DNA of 23,590 nt from an uncultured Succinivibrio sp. (GCA_900770725.1 CAAGLL010000016.1:1-23590); one strand, 5' to 3'. Shown: positions 1 to 7,825, numbered from the stretch's first letter. Made by a program: numbers and translations. Notes: generated by a model not told the origin, from the letters alone.

Positions 1-69
1 AATCCTCAATATGGCAACTTGCTGAATTGCAAGCCAAAAATTTAAAGAACTATAGCGTATAAAGAGTAT

Positions 70-103
70 ACTTATAATTTACTTGAATTTCAAGTACTTA
101 TAA
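70..103. repeat. Palindrome flanked by direct repeats
   Basis: A perfect 7-bp inverted repeat with a 1-bp centre, ACTTGAA-T-TTCAAGT (81-95), is bracketed by two direct copies of ACTTATAA (70-77 and 96-103). A TATAAT hexamer sits at 73-78, but I see no good -35 partner 16-18 bp upstream. The arrangement looks like an operator or protein-binding site, but no adjacent gene gives it a role. Confidence 0.45.
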
Positions 104-170
104 GATCCTAGGTATGATTTCTGATAGAGGAATAGTTGAACTCCCTCATCCCGCCCCCGCTTATGTTTTC

Positions 171-195
171 CCTTAAAAAATACCATTTTTTAAGG
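171..195. repeat. Perfect 11-bp AT-rich hairpin
   Basis: CCTTAAAAAAT (171-181) and ATTTTTTAAGG (185-195) are perfect reverse complements around a 3-nt loop. The stem is nearly all A/T. It could act as a weak bidirectional terminator after the minus-strand methyltransferase relic, or mark the end of a small mobile element. Stem sequence and position are seen directly; the role is inference. Confidence 0.45.
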
Positions 196-334
196 AAGAA
201 CATAATCCATGAGGTGGATGGAGGACAGCAGCCCCAGCGGATCATGCAGTGGTTCTGCTGCGTGCAATAGGCAGCGGCAATGGCAAAGGCCGTGCGAATG
301 CTGTGTTCCACGGTCCTCATCTAGCGCGAGAACG

Positions 335-562
335 TCACGCTTGCGTCCCGGCCTTCTGCCCATAGAGGGAGAACAGGCAGGCGACGATCCTGTCCTCCGG
401 GGTTCCGGCCTTGAGGCCGTAAGCCTCAAGCACCGCCTTGTCATTGGCCTGGTGGGCCTTTTGAAGCTCAGGCGGCATGAAGAGCGTATCGTAGAGATCG
501 GCAAACGAGCTTCCGGGGGAGAGCTTCCTGGCTTCGAGGATCTGCTGCGCGGCCGCGGGCGC
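335..562 (-). pseudogene. C-terminal relic of MmeI-like DNA methyltransferase
   Basis: The minus-strand frame ending at a TGA (335-337) encodes about 75 residues with the hallmark tail of large class I DNA methyltransferases of the MmeI/type IIG kind. An alanine-rich AAAQQILEARK helix is followed by FADLYDTLFMPPELQKAHQA, then a final helix and an L-Y motif near the end. In that family these residues are the last ~70 of a protein of roughly 900 or more residues. The catalytic and target-recognition parts are absent: within 100 bp upstream on this strand lies the 3' end of the cvrA-like gene. The open frame extends to about 613, but residues before position 562 have no family resemblance. I read it as a deletion remnant of a restriction-modification gene. 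The family call is from memory of the motif, not a search. Confidence 0.72.
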
Positions 563-659
563 TCCATGTCGAGACGAAGTCCTGGGCGGCAAGTTTCTGC
601 CTTGCGGCCGCAAGCCTCATTTGCTCTCCAAATCCAAAGTTCCGGTTGCTGCCTGGCAA

Positions 660-2468
660 TCAGGCTCCCTGCCCGCCTTCCCCTGCCTTGGCGCTCTCGG
701 AAGCCTCCTGCTTCTGCACCTCCTGGCGCACGAAGGCCATGCGGTCGCGGGCGAGCATGATCCCCACCGAGGAGACCTGGTCGCCTTCCACCTTGTCCAC
801 GACCAGCGTGGCGTTGATGAGGCTCACGCTGTCGCCCACGCGGGGGAAGCCGCCGATGTGGAAGGACATGAAGCGCGAGACGCTGAGCGTCTTCTCAAAC
901 GAGGTCAGCTCAAGCCCGTAGAGGTCTGAAAGCTCGGTCATGCGCATGCTCCCGCGCACCACCCTGCCACCGGTGTAGGGGCGGCCCGGCTTGGCCACGC
1001 CCTTTTGCGAGAACAGCGCGTTGAGCGAGCTCTCGTCCGAGTCAGAGCCGATGAGTGAGACGATGTCGCCTGACTTGAGCTTGAGATCGCCCGTGGGCTT
1101 TAGGAGGAAGCCGTCGCGGAACACGCCCGCGACCCCGGTGCGGCGGGGGAAGCGCACGTCGCGCAGCTCCATGCCGTCGAGGTTGTACTTGCGCACGCCG
1201 TAGTTGAGCAGCTGGTAGTCGTCGGAGAGCATGATCCCCATCTCGGACTTCGAGATCGGGGCCGACGAGGAGAGCGCGTAGACCTTGAAGAGCTTGGCCG
1301 CGGGAACCAGGGTCGCGCCCTGCACGAGCAGCGAGACGAGCACCACGACGAAGGCGACGTTGAAGTAGAGCTGGGCGTTGCGCACGTCCTCCATCACCGG
1401 GTAGATGGCGAGCACGACCGGGACGGAGCCGCGCAGCCCCACCCACGACATGAACGCGAGATCGCGGTTTGAGAACGTCCGCCTGAAGAAGGGCTTGAGC
1501 GAGAGGAACACCGCCAGCGGGCGGCCGATGAAGGTCATCACCAGCGCCACGGTGACGCCCTGCACCACGTAGTTGATCATGAGGTGCGGCGTGACGAGGA
1601 GGCCCAGGATGAGGAACAGCGTGATCTGCGCAAGCCAGGTTATGCCCTCGCCCACCGGCAGGATGTAGCTCACCGCGCGCACCTTCTGGTTGCCGATGCA
1701 CATGCCGATTATGAAGATCGCGAGGAATCCCGACCCGCCCACGGCCGAGGTCACGGCAAAGCCGATGAGCCCGATGCCGATGCACAAGAGCGAGTAGAGG
1801 CCGGCGCCAAGGGAGATGGTCGCGACCAGAAAGCGCCCGAACATCCCAAAGAGGAGGCCTAAGAACACGCCGCACCCGAACTGGGTTATGAAGATGAACA
1901 CCACGTCCCACCCCGAGCTCGCGCGCCCCGAGATGAGCGCCAGCAGCACGGTGGTGAGCAGGATGGCCATAGGATCGTTGGTCGCCGACTCGATCTTCAA
2001 CGTCGATGAGACATGCTGCTTCAAGTGCACGCCGCCCTCGCCTAAAAGCATGAACACGGCCGCCGCGTCGGTCGAGCCCACTATCGAGCCTATGAGCAGG
2101 GCCTGGATGAGCGAGAGGTTCAACACGCAGTAGGCGATGAGGCCGGTGATCCCAGATGTGAGCAGCACGCCCGCGGTTGCGAGGATCAGGCTCTCGGGGG
2201 CCACGGACTTGAACTCGTGGATGTTGGTGCGCAGTCCGCCGTCGAGCAGGATGAGCGCGAGCATCAGGTTTGCGATGTAGTAGGCCGAGGTGTAGTCGTT
2301 GTAGACGATGTGGATGAAGACGCCGTCCTCGCCGCAGAGCATGCCGATGCCCAGGAAGAGCAGCAGCAGCGGGGTTCCCATGACCTTGGAGAGCTTGGAG
2401 GCGAAGATGGCGAATGTCAGCAGCACTCCGCCGATGAAGAATGCGTAGTAGAGGTCGATGTTCTGCAC
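660..2468 (-). CDS. cvrA: K+/H+ antiporter, CvrA/NhaP2-like
   Basis: A 602-residue inner-membrane monovalent cation:proton antiporter of the CPA1 family. The first ~400 residues form a run of about a dozen hydrophobic segments, and the N-terminus aligns in register with E. coli CvrA/NhaP2 (578 aa). The membrane domain carries the DAAAVF and ESATNDPMA segments expected of the ion-binding core (GSTDAAAVF, then KIESATNDP). A soluble tail follows: a TrkA-C-like regulatory domain (about 400-485) and a CorC/HlyC-associated domain (about 505-585, with the GGFPRVGDSVSL segment). These antiporters expel K+ in exchange for protons and help with pH and volume control. The start is a GTG at 2466-2468, chosen because it fits the family N-terminus; no strong Shine-Dalgarno precedes it. 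A promoter and a leader hairpin lie upstream at 2488-2603. It appears monocistronic. Confidence 0.92.
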   Translation of the reverse strand: MQNIDLYYAFFIGGVLLTFAIFASKLSKVMGTPLLLLFLGIGMLCGEDGVFIHIVYNDYTSAYYIANLMLALILLDGGLRTNIHEFKSVAPESLILATAGVLLTSGITGLIAYCVLNLSLIQALLIGSIVGSTDAAAVFMLLGEGGVHLKQHVSSTLKIESATNDPMAILLTTVLLALISGRASSGWDVVFIFITQFGCGVFLGLLFGMFGRFLVATISLGAGLYSLLCIGIGLIGFAVTSAVGGSGFLAIFIIGMCIGNQKVRAVSYILPVGEGITWLAQITLFLILGLLVTPHLMINYVVQGVTVALVMTFIGRPLAVFLSLKPFFRRTFSNRDLAFMSWVGLRGSVPVVLAIYPVMEDVRNAQLYFNVAFVVVLVSLLVQGATLVPAAKLFKVYALSSSAPISKSEMGIMLSDDYQLLNYGVRKYNLDGMELRDVRFPRRTGVAGVFRDGFLLKPTGDLKLKSGDIVSLIGSDSDESSLNALFSQKGVAKPGRPYTGGRVVRGSMRMTELSDLYGLELTSFEKTLSVSRFMSFHIGGFPRVGDSVSLINATLVVDKVEGDQVSSVGIMLARDRMAFVRQEVQKQEASESAKAGEGGQGA

Positions 2469-2487
2469 GATGGGATCCGGGATCGCG

Positions 2488-2515
2488 CGGGCGCGGCGCC
2501 AACGGCGCGCGCCCG
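2488..2515 (-). promoter_or_regulatory. GC-rich leader hairpin ahead of the antiporter gene
   Basis: A near-perfect inverted repeat (2488-2500 and 2504-2515, one bulged G, loop AAC) is almost entirely G and C. It lies 20 bp before the GTG start, inside the predicted 5' leader of the minus-strand transcript. It could limit ribosome access or act in attenuation. Alternatively it may simply reflect base composition. There is no U-run after it, so it is not a standard terminator. Confidence 0.5.
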
Positions 2516-2574
2516 GGCCGCTTGGGCGACGCCCTGCGGGCTTGTGATATTTTTACTTTTTATTTCAATGTGTT

Positions 2575-2603
2575 ATTCTAACAAAAAAACAGCAGTTTTT
2601 CAA
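2575..2603 (-). promoter_or_regulatory. Sigma70-type promoter for the antiporter gene
   Basis: On the minus strand TTGAAA (2598-2603) and TAGAAT (2575-2580) are separated by exactly 17 bp that include a T7 tract. Both hexamers match the consensus at five or four of six positions. The predicted transcript starts near 2568, giving a leader of about 100 nt before the GTG at 2468. Confidence 0.65.
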
Positions 2604-2833
2604 GTGGTTGCAAGAGATTGGACAGTCTTTCGCAACATGCCTGGACGGAGTGTCCCGCACCATCCCGCCGCGCCGCGGCGCTGAGGGCGGCATGACGCGC
2701 CAAAAGCGGGCCTTGTGCGGCGCCGCCCATTATGGCAGGTCAGCAATGGTGCGTTTTGCACTATCAGGATGCATGAGGCGAGGGCAAGTTAATGCCGATC
2801 AAAGCCCCGCCTTGCGGACGGCGCAAAGCGCTG

Positions 2834-2848
2834 TATCCTGTTAGGACA
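2834..2848 (+). promoter_or_regulatory. Possible -10 region for asnB
   Basis: TGTATCCT at 2832-2839 resembles a -10 box, with a poor TTGCGG 16 bp upstream (2812-2817). The -10 overlaps a short inverted repeat TCCT-gtt-AGGA (2836-2846). It is the best candidate placed ahead of the structured leader, but the evidence is weak. Confidence 0.28.
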
Positions 2849-2850
2849 AC

Positions 2851-2903
2851 CCGGGCGCGCAGGGCAGCGACGCCCGGCGCGGCGGAGGCGCTGCCCCGCC
2901 GCG
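2851..2903 (+). promoter_or_regulatory. Twin hairpins with complementary loops (asnB leader)
   Basis: Hairpin A is CCGGGCG (2851-2857) paired with CGCCCGG (2871-2877). Hairpin C is CGCGGCGG (2878-2885) paired with CCGCCGCG (2896-2903). They abut directly. The loop of A contains GGCAGCG (2863-2869), which is the exact reverse complement of CGCTGCC (2889-2895) in the loop of C. The two can therefore form a kissing-loop pair, or alternatively one 8-bp helix B (2862-2869 with 2889-2896) that competes mainly at the edge of C. The structure ends 33 bp before the asnB ATG. GC-rich sequence makes some pairing cheap, but three nested perfect matches are unusual. Confidence 0.5.
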
Positions 2904-2936
2904 GCAAGGCATCGAACCATCAAGGCATGACTACAT

Positions 2937-4631
2937 ATGTGTTCTATTTTTGGAATTTTCGGGATTGAGAAATCCGACGAGGCGATCCGCCAGCAGGCGC
3001 TCAAGCAGTCCCGCCTCATGCTCCACCGCGGCCCCGACTGGGAAGGCATCTACCAGAACGATCACGCCGTGATCGTCCACGAGCGCCTCTCCATCGTCGA
3101 TCCGCAAAACGGCGCCCAGCCGCTCTACAACGACGACAAGACCTACGTGCTGGCCGTCAACGGCGAGATCTACAACCACAAGGATCTCGAGAAGGAGCTC
3201 ACCGTCCCCTACAAGTTCAAGACCGGCTCTGACTGCGAGGTCATCCTCCCGCTGTACGAGGAGTTCAAGCGCACCGGCAAGAACTTCGTCGACCGCCTCG
3301 TCGGCGACTTCGCCTTCGTGATCTACGACGCCGAGGACAACACGATCTTCGCCGCGCGCGACCACATGGGCATCGTCCCGATGTACGTCGGCACCGACCG
3401 CGAGGGCCGCTTCTACGTGGCCTCCGAGATGAAGGCCCTGACCCCCGTGTGCGACAGCGTGCAGGAGTTCCCTCCGCGCAGCTACCTCTACACCAAGCAG
3501 AGCCGCGAGTTCCAGACCTACTACACCCGCCCCTGGTTCAAGTACGAGAACGTCAAGGACTGCAAGACCGATCGCGAGAAGCTGCGCGACGCGCTCATCG
3601 ACAGCGTCCGCCGCCAGCTCATGTGCGACGTGCCCTACGGCGTGCTGCTCTCAGGCGGCCTCGACTCGTCCGTGATCTCCGCCATCGCAGCGCACCTCTC
3701 GGAGAAGCGCGTCGAGGACGGCGGCAAGTCCCGCGCCTGGTTCCCGCGTCTGCACTCGTTCGCCATCGGCCTCGAGGGCGCCCCCGATCTCAAGAAGGCC
3801 CGCATCGTCGCCGACTACCTGGGCACCGTGCACCACGAGATCCACTACACCATCGAGGAGGGCCTCGACGCGCTGCGCGATGTGATCTACCACATCGAGA
3901 CCTACGACGTGACCACCATCAGGGCCTCGACCCCGATGTACCTCATGGCCCGCTACATCAAGGCCATGGGCATCAAGATGGTGCTCTCAGGCGAGGGCTC
4001 GGACGAGATCTTCGCGGGCTACCTCTACTTCCACAAGGCGCCGAACGCCAAGGAGCTCCACGAGGAGCTCGTGCGCAAGCTCGGGCAGCTGCACCTCTAC
4101 GACTGCCTGCGCGCCAACAAGTCCCTGATGTCCTGGGGCGTCGAGGGCCGCGTGCCGTTCCTCGACAAGAAGTTCCTCGACGTCGCGATGACCATCAACC
4201 CCGCTGACAAGATGTGCCCGGGCAAGACCATCGAGAAGAAGGTGCTGCGCGAGGCCTTCGACGGCTGGCTCCCCGACGAGATCCTCTGGCGCCAGAAGGA
4301 GCAGTTCTCCGACGGCGTCGGCTACTCCTGGATCGACGCGCTGCGCGACTACGCCGAGAAGAAGGTCTCCGACGAGAAGTTCGCCGAGGCGGCGGTCCGC
4401 TTCCCGGTGAACACCCCGATGACCAAGGAGGCCTACCTCTACCGCGAGATCTTCGAGGATCTCTTCAAGCTCCCGTCGGCAGTCCAGACCGTCCCGTACG
4501 GGAAGTCCGTGGCCTGCTCAACCCCGGCCGCCATCGCCTGGGACAAGAAGTTCGCCGAGCTTGCCGATCCGTCAGGGCGCGCCGTGACCGACGTGCACGA
4601 CGAGGCCTACACGCTCGACCACAAGCTCTGA
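2937..4631 (+). CDS. asnB: Asparagine synthase B (glutamine-hydrolysing)
   Basis: A 564-residue cytoplasmic enzyme that makes asparagine from aspartate, ATP and glutamine; E. coli AsnB is 554 aa. The N-terminal class II amidotransferase domain (2 to about 200) starts with the nucleophile Cys2 in MCSIFGIFGI, which fixes the start, and has the RLSIVDP and NGEIYNH glutamine-site segments. The synthetase domain (about 210-520) has the PP-loop LLSGGLDSS near 237-245 and SGEGSDEIFAGY near 351-362. Every expected motif is present, so it should be active. The ribosome site is modest (CAAGG, 11 bp before the ATG). It is flanked by a structured leader and a downstream hairpin terminator, so it is probably monocistronic. 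Codon use is strongly biased to GC-ending codons, as in a well-expressed native gene. Confidence 0.97.
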   Translation: MCSIFGIFGIEKSDEAIRQQALKQSRLMLHRGPDWEGIYQNDHAVIVHERLSIVDPQNGAQPLYNDDKTYVLAVNGEIYNHKDLEKELTVPYKFKTGSDCEVILPLYEEFKRTGKNFVDRLVGDFAFVIYDAEDNTIFAARDHMGIVPMYVGTDREGRFYVASEMKALTPVCDSVQEFPPRSYLYTKQSREFQTYYTRPWFKYENVKDCKTDREKLRDALIDSVRRQLMCDVPYGVLLSGGLDSSVISAIAAHLSEKRVEDGGKSRAWFPRLHSFAIGLEGAPDLKKARIVADYLGTVHHEIHYTIEEGLDALRDVIYHIETYDVTTIRASTPMYLMARYIKAMGIKMVLSGEGSDEIFAGYLYFHKAPNAKELHEELVRKLGQLHLYDCLRANKSLMSWGVEGRVPFLDKKFLDVAMTINPADKMCPGKTIEKKVLREAFDGWLPDEILWRQKEQFSDGVGYSWIDALRDYAEKKVSDEKFAEAAVRFPVNTPMTKEAYLYREIFEDLFKLPSAVQTVPYGKSVACSTPAAIAWDKKFAELADPSGRAVTDVHDEAYTLDHKL

Positions 4632-4654
4632 CCCCAAGGGATCAGCATTGCACG

Positions 4655-4690
4655 GATCCCCGCCCCGCAAGGAGCGGGGATCTCCGTTTT
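4655..4690 (+). terminator. Terminator after asnB
   Basis: GATCCCCGC (4655-4663) pairs with GCGGGGATC (4674-4682) around a 10-nt loop, followed by TCCGTTTT. It starts 23 bp after the asnB stop. The U-run is short but well placed. Confidence 0.7.
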
Positions 4691-4699
4691 CAGGGCCTG

Positions 4700-4705
4700 T
4701 ATAAT
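4700..4705 (+). promoter_or_regulatory. Consensus -10 box right before the 4713 ATG
   Basis: A perfect TATAAT lies immediately after the asnB terminator, with its 3' end only 7 bp before the ATG at 4713. Transcription would be expected to start at about 4712-4713, which implies a leaderless or nearly leaderless message. No good -35 hexamer lies 16-18 bp upstream, where the terminator stem sits. Confidence 0.5.
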
Positions 4706-4712
4706 TCCCTCC

Positions 4713-5723
4713 ATGCAAAAGAACTTCCCGCTGCGCGGCATCACCCGCGTCCCCTACTACCCAGAGCTCGAGGCCTTCCGCGATCCGGAGGATAAGAGCG
4801 ATCTGAGCCCGCTCGTGCTCTCCTGCCTGCTCTACTGGGACAGCCTCGACTGCCACCGCGCCTTCAACGCCCGCCAGCACGCATCCCAGCTGGCGCGCTC
4901 GCTGCGCGTGAGCCCGGACAGGGTGCTCAAGGCGCTCTCGCGCCTTGAGTCCCTCAGGCTGCTAAGCCGCCGCGACGAGACCTTTGAGACTAAAAGCGAA
5001 GATCCAGCGCGCCGCACCAAGACCGACTCGTTCTACACCGTAAATTTCCACGCGCTGCACGAGGCGCTTGCAAAGGCGGGGATCCCGGTTCCCGTGAAGG
5101 TCTTGAGGCTCGCATCCGACGACAGCTTCGACTTCTTCACCTACATAAGCCCCTACCGGCTGCCGCTTGAGCAGAAGCTTGTGGGAACTGCCTCCGGGAT
5201 GCAGTACGAGGCCGTCGCGCGCGCCGTCGCAAGGCTTGTCTGCGCGCTCTGCTCGAATGAAGGCCTCGACGAGTTCTGCACGAGATCGCTGGCCCCGGGA
5301 TGGCGCATGCTCGCCCAGCCCCCCTGCACCGCCGGCGACATCGCCGGACGCTGGCTCAGGCAGGGCGAGCGCGCCATAGACCTCGACCTCATGGACGGCA
5401 CGTTCTTCCTGCCTGATGCCGATGTGTTCGGCACGGACTGCCATGTCGTGCTCCAGGGCGGAAAGGCCAGGGAGCCCAAGGATCTTGCAACTGCGCTGCT
5501 TCTGTGCTGCGCCGGAACATGCCCCGCGCTTCATTTCGTATCCGATCTCAGGCCGCAGGAGCTTCTTGAAGGCATAAGGCTCTGCAAGGAGCTCTCCGGC
5601 GTGGAGCCGGTCATAGGAGACGCGTATTTCGAGAGCCTTGATCTCATGGGGCGGGATCGGGCGCATGATGAGGAACTGCTCAGGTCGGCAGGAGCAGTTG
5701 TTGCACGCGGCAGCAAGGGTTGA
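4713..5723 (+). CDS. Unknown protein with N-terminal winged-helix-like domain
   Basis: A 336-residue soluble protein I cannot assign. Residues about 33-115 look like a winged helix: a helix LVLSCLLYWD, then a HTH-like pair (HASQLARSLRVSPDRVLKAL), a third helix ending SLRLLSRR, and a strand YTVNFHAL. This pattern is typical of replisome-organiser or Rep-like N-termini in phages and plasmids. The remainder (120-336) is mixed alpha/beta, rich in Cys (CALCSNE, LLLCCAGTC), and shows no catalytic motif I know. No Shine-Dalgarno precedes the ATG, but a TATAAT ends 7 bp upstream, so leaderless translation is plausible; a later start cannot be excluded. The last codons have a less GC-biased third position than asnB. 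It stands alone between asnB and a convergent ATPase gene. Confidence 0.7.
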   Translation: MQKNFPLRGITRVPYYPELEAFRDPEDKSDLSPLVLSCLLYWDSLDCHRAFNARQHASQLARSLRVSPDRVLKALSRLESLRLLSRRDETFETKSEDPARRTKTDSFYTVNFHALHEALAKAGIPVPVKVLRLASDDSFDFFTYISPYRLPLEQKLVGTASGMQYEAVARAVARLVCALCSNEGLDEFCTRSLAPGWRMLAQPPCTAGDIAGRWLRQGERAIDLDLMDGTFFLPDADVFGTDCHVVLQGGKAREPKDLATALLLCCAGTCPALHFVSDLRPQELLEGIRLCKELSGVEPVIGDAYFESLDLMGRDRAHDEELLRSAGAVVARGSKG

Positions 5724-5919
5724 TCTTTTAAAACAGCCCCTGAAAGGAGATGGCGGACACAAGCCCCTGCCGGAAGTCCAATGCCAGCGTCAGGCAAAAG
5801 CCGCCTTATGCTTCGGACATCGTCAAGGCACAGGCGCTGCCCGCGCTTGCAAGAGAGCTTGCTGGCGCGGCATGCCGACATGGCGCAATCGCGCGGGGAT
5901 TCACTTGGCTCCCGGCAGC

Positions 5920-7749
5920 CTAGGCACCATGGGCACCATTGCAAGCCCCCTTTAGAGCCTTGAACTCCACGCAGGCTCCGCGGCCGTAGAACGCAATGCC
6001 TGCGGCAAGGACGTTGCCTATGGTGTCGTTCACGACATACTCCCTGGCGTACTCCTTGTCGATGATCTGAGACACCGCCTTCCTAGCAGACTCCCTGACC
6101 GCGCCTGGGGCCGGAGCTGCCTTGAACTCGACGACCACCATGTCGCTGCAGCCTGACTTTGAGAACACGATGTCGGCAAAACCCATGCCGGACTGCTTTT
6201 CAAGCTTGAGGTTGGAAATCGACCTGCTGCACGAGAGGATCCCCAGCATGTACCCCTCGTAGAAGTTTTCCCGGGGGCTGCGCGTGGCCTTGAACCTGTT
6301 CTCGACATAGGTTCCGAGCGTCCTGCCGATGATCTCCTCGGCCTTGGCGCCGTCCATGCGGAGGATCGCAAGCCCCAGATCGAGATCATCGCCGGCACTG
6401 CGCACGGAATCCTTGAAGCTCTCGAGGATGCTGTCGTCGAAGCACTCCTTGATCTCCTTGTTCGGGATCTTGACGACGCACTTCCTTGAGGTGATGACTT
6501 TCGTGGCGGTGAGGTAGCCAGTGTGCAGCAGCAGCGACCACATGTCGCTGGCCTTGCGCTCGTCAAGGCAGTCGTAGTTCATGTCGTCGTTGATTTCGAC
6601 CTCGACCTCCCCGCCGTCGGAAAGATCCTGCAGTCTCTGGTTGTCGTCCCTGCTCAGCGTGCCGACATAATCCTTGATGGCCGTGGTGCCGGTGCTCTCC
6701 GAGCCCAGCCAGTAGTTGCAGGCCGCAATTCCGGCCTCGGCCGCGCTCCACCTCCTGCCCGTGAATTCAGCCTTCTCCCTGGCCTCCATTGCAGCGGCGG
6801 CGAACTTGGCCACATCCCAGGGATTGAAGATCTCGTCCCCGTCGAAGAGGTACCCGTCGTAGTGCTCCCTCGCGAGTTCAAGGCAGCCGGAAAGCCCGAA
6901 GGCGGACAGGTAGTCCTCCGTCTCCTTTGGCGTAAACCCAAAGAGCGTCGAGAAGACCGAGCCCCTCGAGACGACCGTGTACGGCGTGAAGTTGTTCGCC
7001 CCTGTGAAAATCTGGTTCTTGGCGCCCCTCAGGCAGCCGGTCATCACTATCTTAAAGATCGGGTTGCCCTGCTCCCAGTTCCTGAGCTTTAGTAAGCTCA
7101 GGAAGCCGCTGTAGAAGGTTACCATGTCCCTGTGGAAGCCCTTCTGCTGAGCCTTTGCAAGCGGCACGTCGTACTCGTCGATGAGCACCGCCACCTGGCG
7201 CCCATAGTGCTTGAAGAGCATGGTCGCAAGCAGGGCGAGCGACGACTTGAGCGTGCCGAGATCGTCCTCTGCCTTCAAGGCCTGCCTGCTCATGAGGATC
7301 TCAAGATCATGCCTGTTCTTGTCGGACAGCTTCGGGCTCTCATTGAGGAAGTCCAAGCCCCGGGCAATGGTTGAAACCGCGTCGGCGAACCTGTCCACCG
7401 CCCCTGCGAAGTCATCGCCGTCGATGTCCTTGAGCGTGATGAAGAGCACCGGGTGCTGCCCCATGAACTTTGAGCACAGATCGCGGTCCTCCATAACATC
7501 AAGCCCCTTGAACAGGCGCTCCTGGAGCTTGGTGCTTCCGGGGCTTTCGCGGTCGACCTTCAGGAAGTCCCGGAGCATGGTCATCGTCAGGGTCTTGCCG
7601 AAGCGGCGTGGCCTCGTGAACAGCACCACGTCGCCCGTGTCCTCCAGCAGCGGCCGCAGGAACCTGGTCTTGTCCACGTAGTAGCCGTTTGAGAGGATGA
7701 GCCTTTCGTAATCCTCGGTGCCGGCCTTTGTTCTTTTCCGCTCCTGCAT
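5920..7749 (-). CDS. AAA-ATPase-like / PD-(D/E)XK nuclease-fold protein (1)
   Basis: A 609-residue protein of the AAA-ATPase-like (PF09820) plus C-terminal PD-(D/E)XK (PF08011, formerly DUF1703) type. The N-terminus has NGYYVDKTRFL (about 21-31), a P-loop-like RPRRFGKT (46-53) and Walker-B LIDEYD (189-194). A sensor-like TGCLRGAKN lies further on. The nuclease-like core near the end has GFADIVF with D526 and VVVEFK with E541 and K543, followed by the family's Q...Y segment QIIDKEYAREY. The role of this family is not established; many are found in variable genome regions, and a nuclease or defence role is inference. An upstream ATG at 7816-7818 is in frame, but 7749 has a GAGGGGGAAGGA ribosome site and lies ~70 nt inside the predicted transcript, so I chose it. 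Both catalytic centres look intact. Confidence 0.85.
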   Translation of the reverse strand: MQERKRTKAGTEDYERLILSNGYYVDKTRFLRPLLEDTGDVVLFTRPRRFGKTLTMTMLRDFLKVDRESPGSTKLQERLFKGLDVMEDRDLCSKFMGQHPVLFITLKDIDGDDFAGAVDRFADAVSTIARGLDFLNESPKLSDKNRHDLEILMSRQALKAEDDLGTLKSSLALLATMLFKHYGRQVAVLIDEYDVPLAKAQQKGFHRDMVTFYSGFLSLLKLRNWEQGNPIFKIVMTGCLRGAKNQIFTGANNFTPYTVVSRGSVFSTLFGFTPKETEDYLSAFGLSGCLELAREHYDGYLFDGDEIFNPWDVAKFAAAAMEAREKAEFTGRRWSAAEAGIAACNYWLGSESTGTTAIKDYVGTLSRDDNQRLQDLSDGGEVEVEINDDMNYDCLDERKASDMWSLLLHTGYLTATKVITSRKCVVKIPNKEIKECFDDSILESFKDSVRSAGDDLDLGLAILRMDGAKAEEIIGRTLGTYVENRFKATRSPRENFYEGYMLGILSCSRSISNLKLEKQSGMGFADIVFSKSGCSDMVVVEFKAAPAPGAVRESARKAVSQIIDKEYAREYVVNDTIGNVLAAGIAFYGRGACVEFKALKGACNGAHGA

Positions 7750-7825
7750 GTCCTTCCCCCTCTTAACAACCCCAGCCTGCGCCCGAGGGACTGGCATTGC
7801 GCCAATATCGTCGCCCAATGCCTAT

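Larger units (their letters stand above)
1..334. other. AT-rich gene-free stretch
   Basis: No convincing gene is visible in this first 334 bp. Its composition is far more AT-rich than the genes to the right. It contains two palindromic elements listed separately (70-103 and 171-195) and a short hairpin CTTGC-tgaatt-GCAAG at 18-33. Short open frames in it have no recognisable protein features. It lies downstream of the methyltransferase relic on the minus strand and may be debris of a mobile or restriction-modification locus. Confidence 0.6.

Noticed and set aside
209..760. 183-codon plus-strand frame over the methyltransferase relic
   Set aside because: Arg/Ser/Gly-rich antisense product; the opposite strand carries the recognisable FADLYD...MPPEL motif.
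1042..2502. 486-codon open frame overlapping the antiporter gene on the same strand
   Set aside because: It is a shifted frame rich in Arg, Pro, Ala and His, as expected from GC-rich codons; the true frame has membrane spans and family motifs.
3449..4207. Long open frames inside asnB in other frames (also 2931-3365 and 4214-4795)
   Set aside because: Low-complexity Arg/Ala/Pro products with no start signals, overlapping an intact enzyme.
7750..7818. Longer start at 7818 for the first ATPase-like gene
   Set aside because: The predicted transcript begins at about 7819, no ribosome site is possible, and the extra residues are not like the family; 7749 has a strong site.
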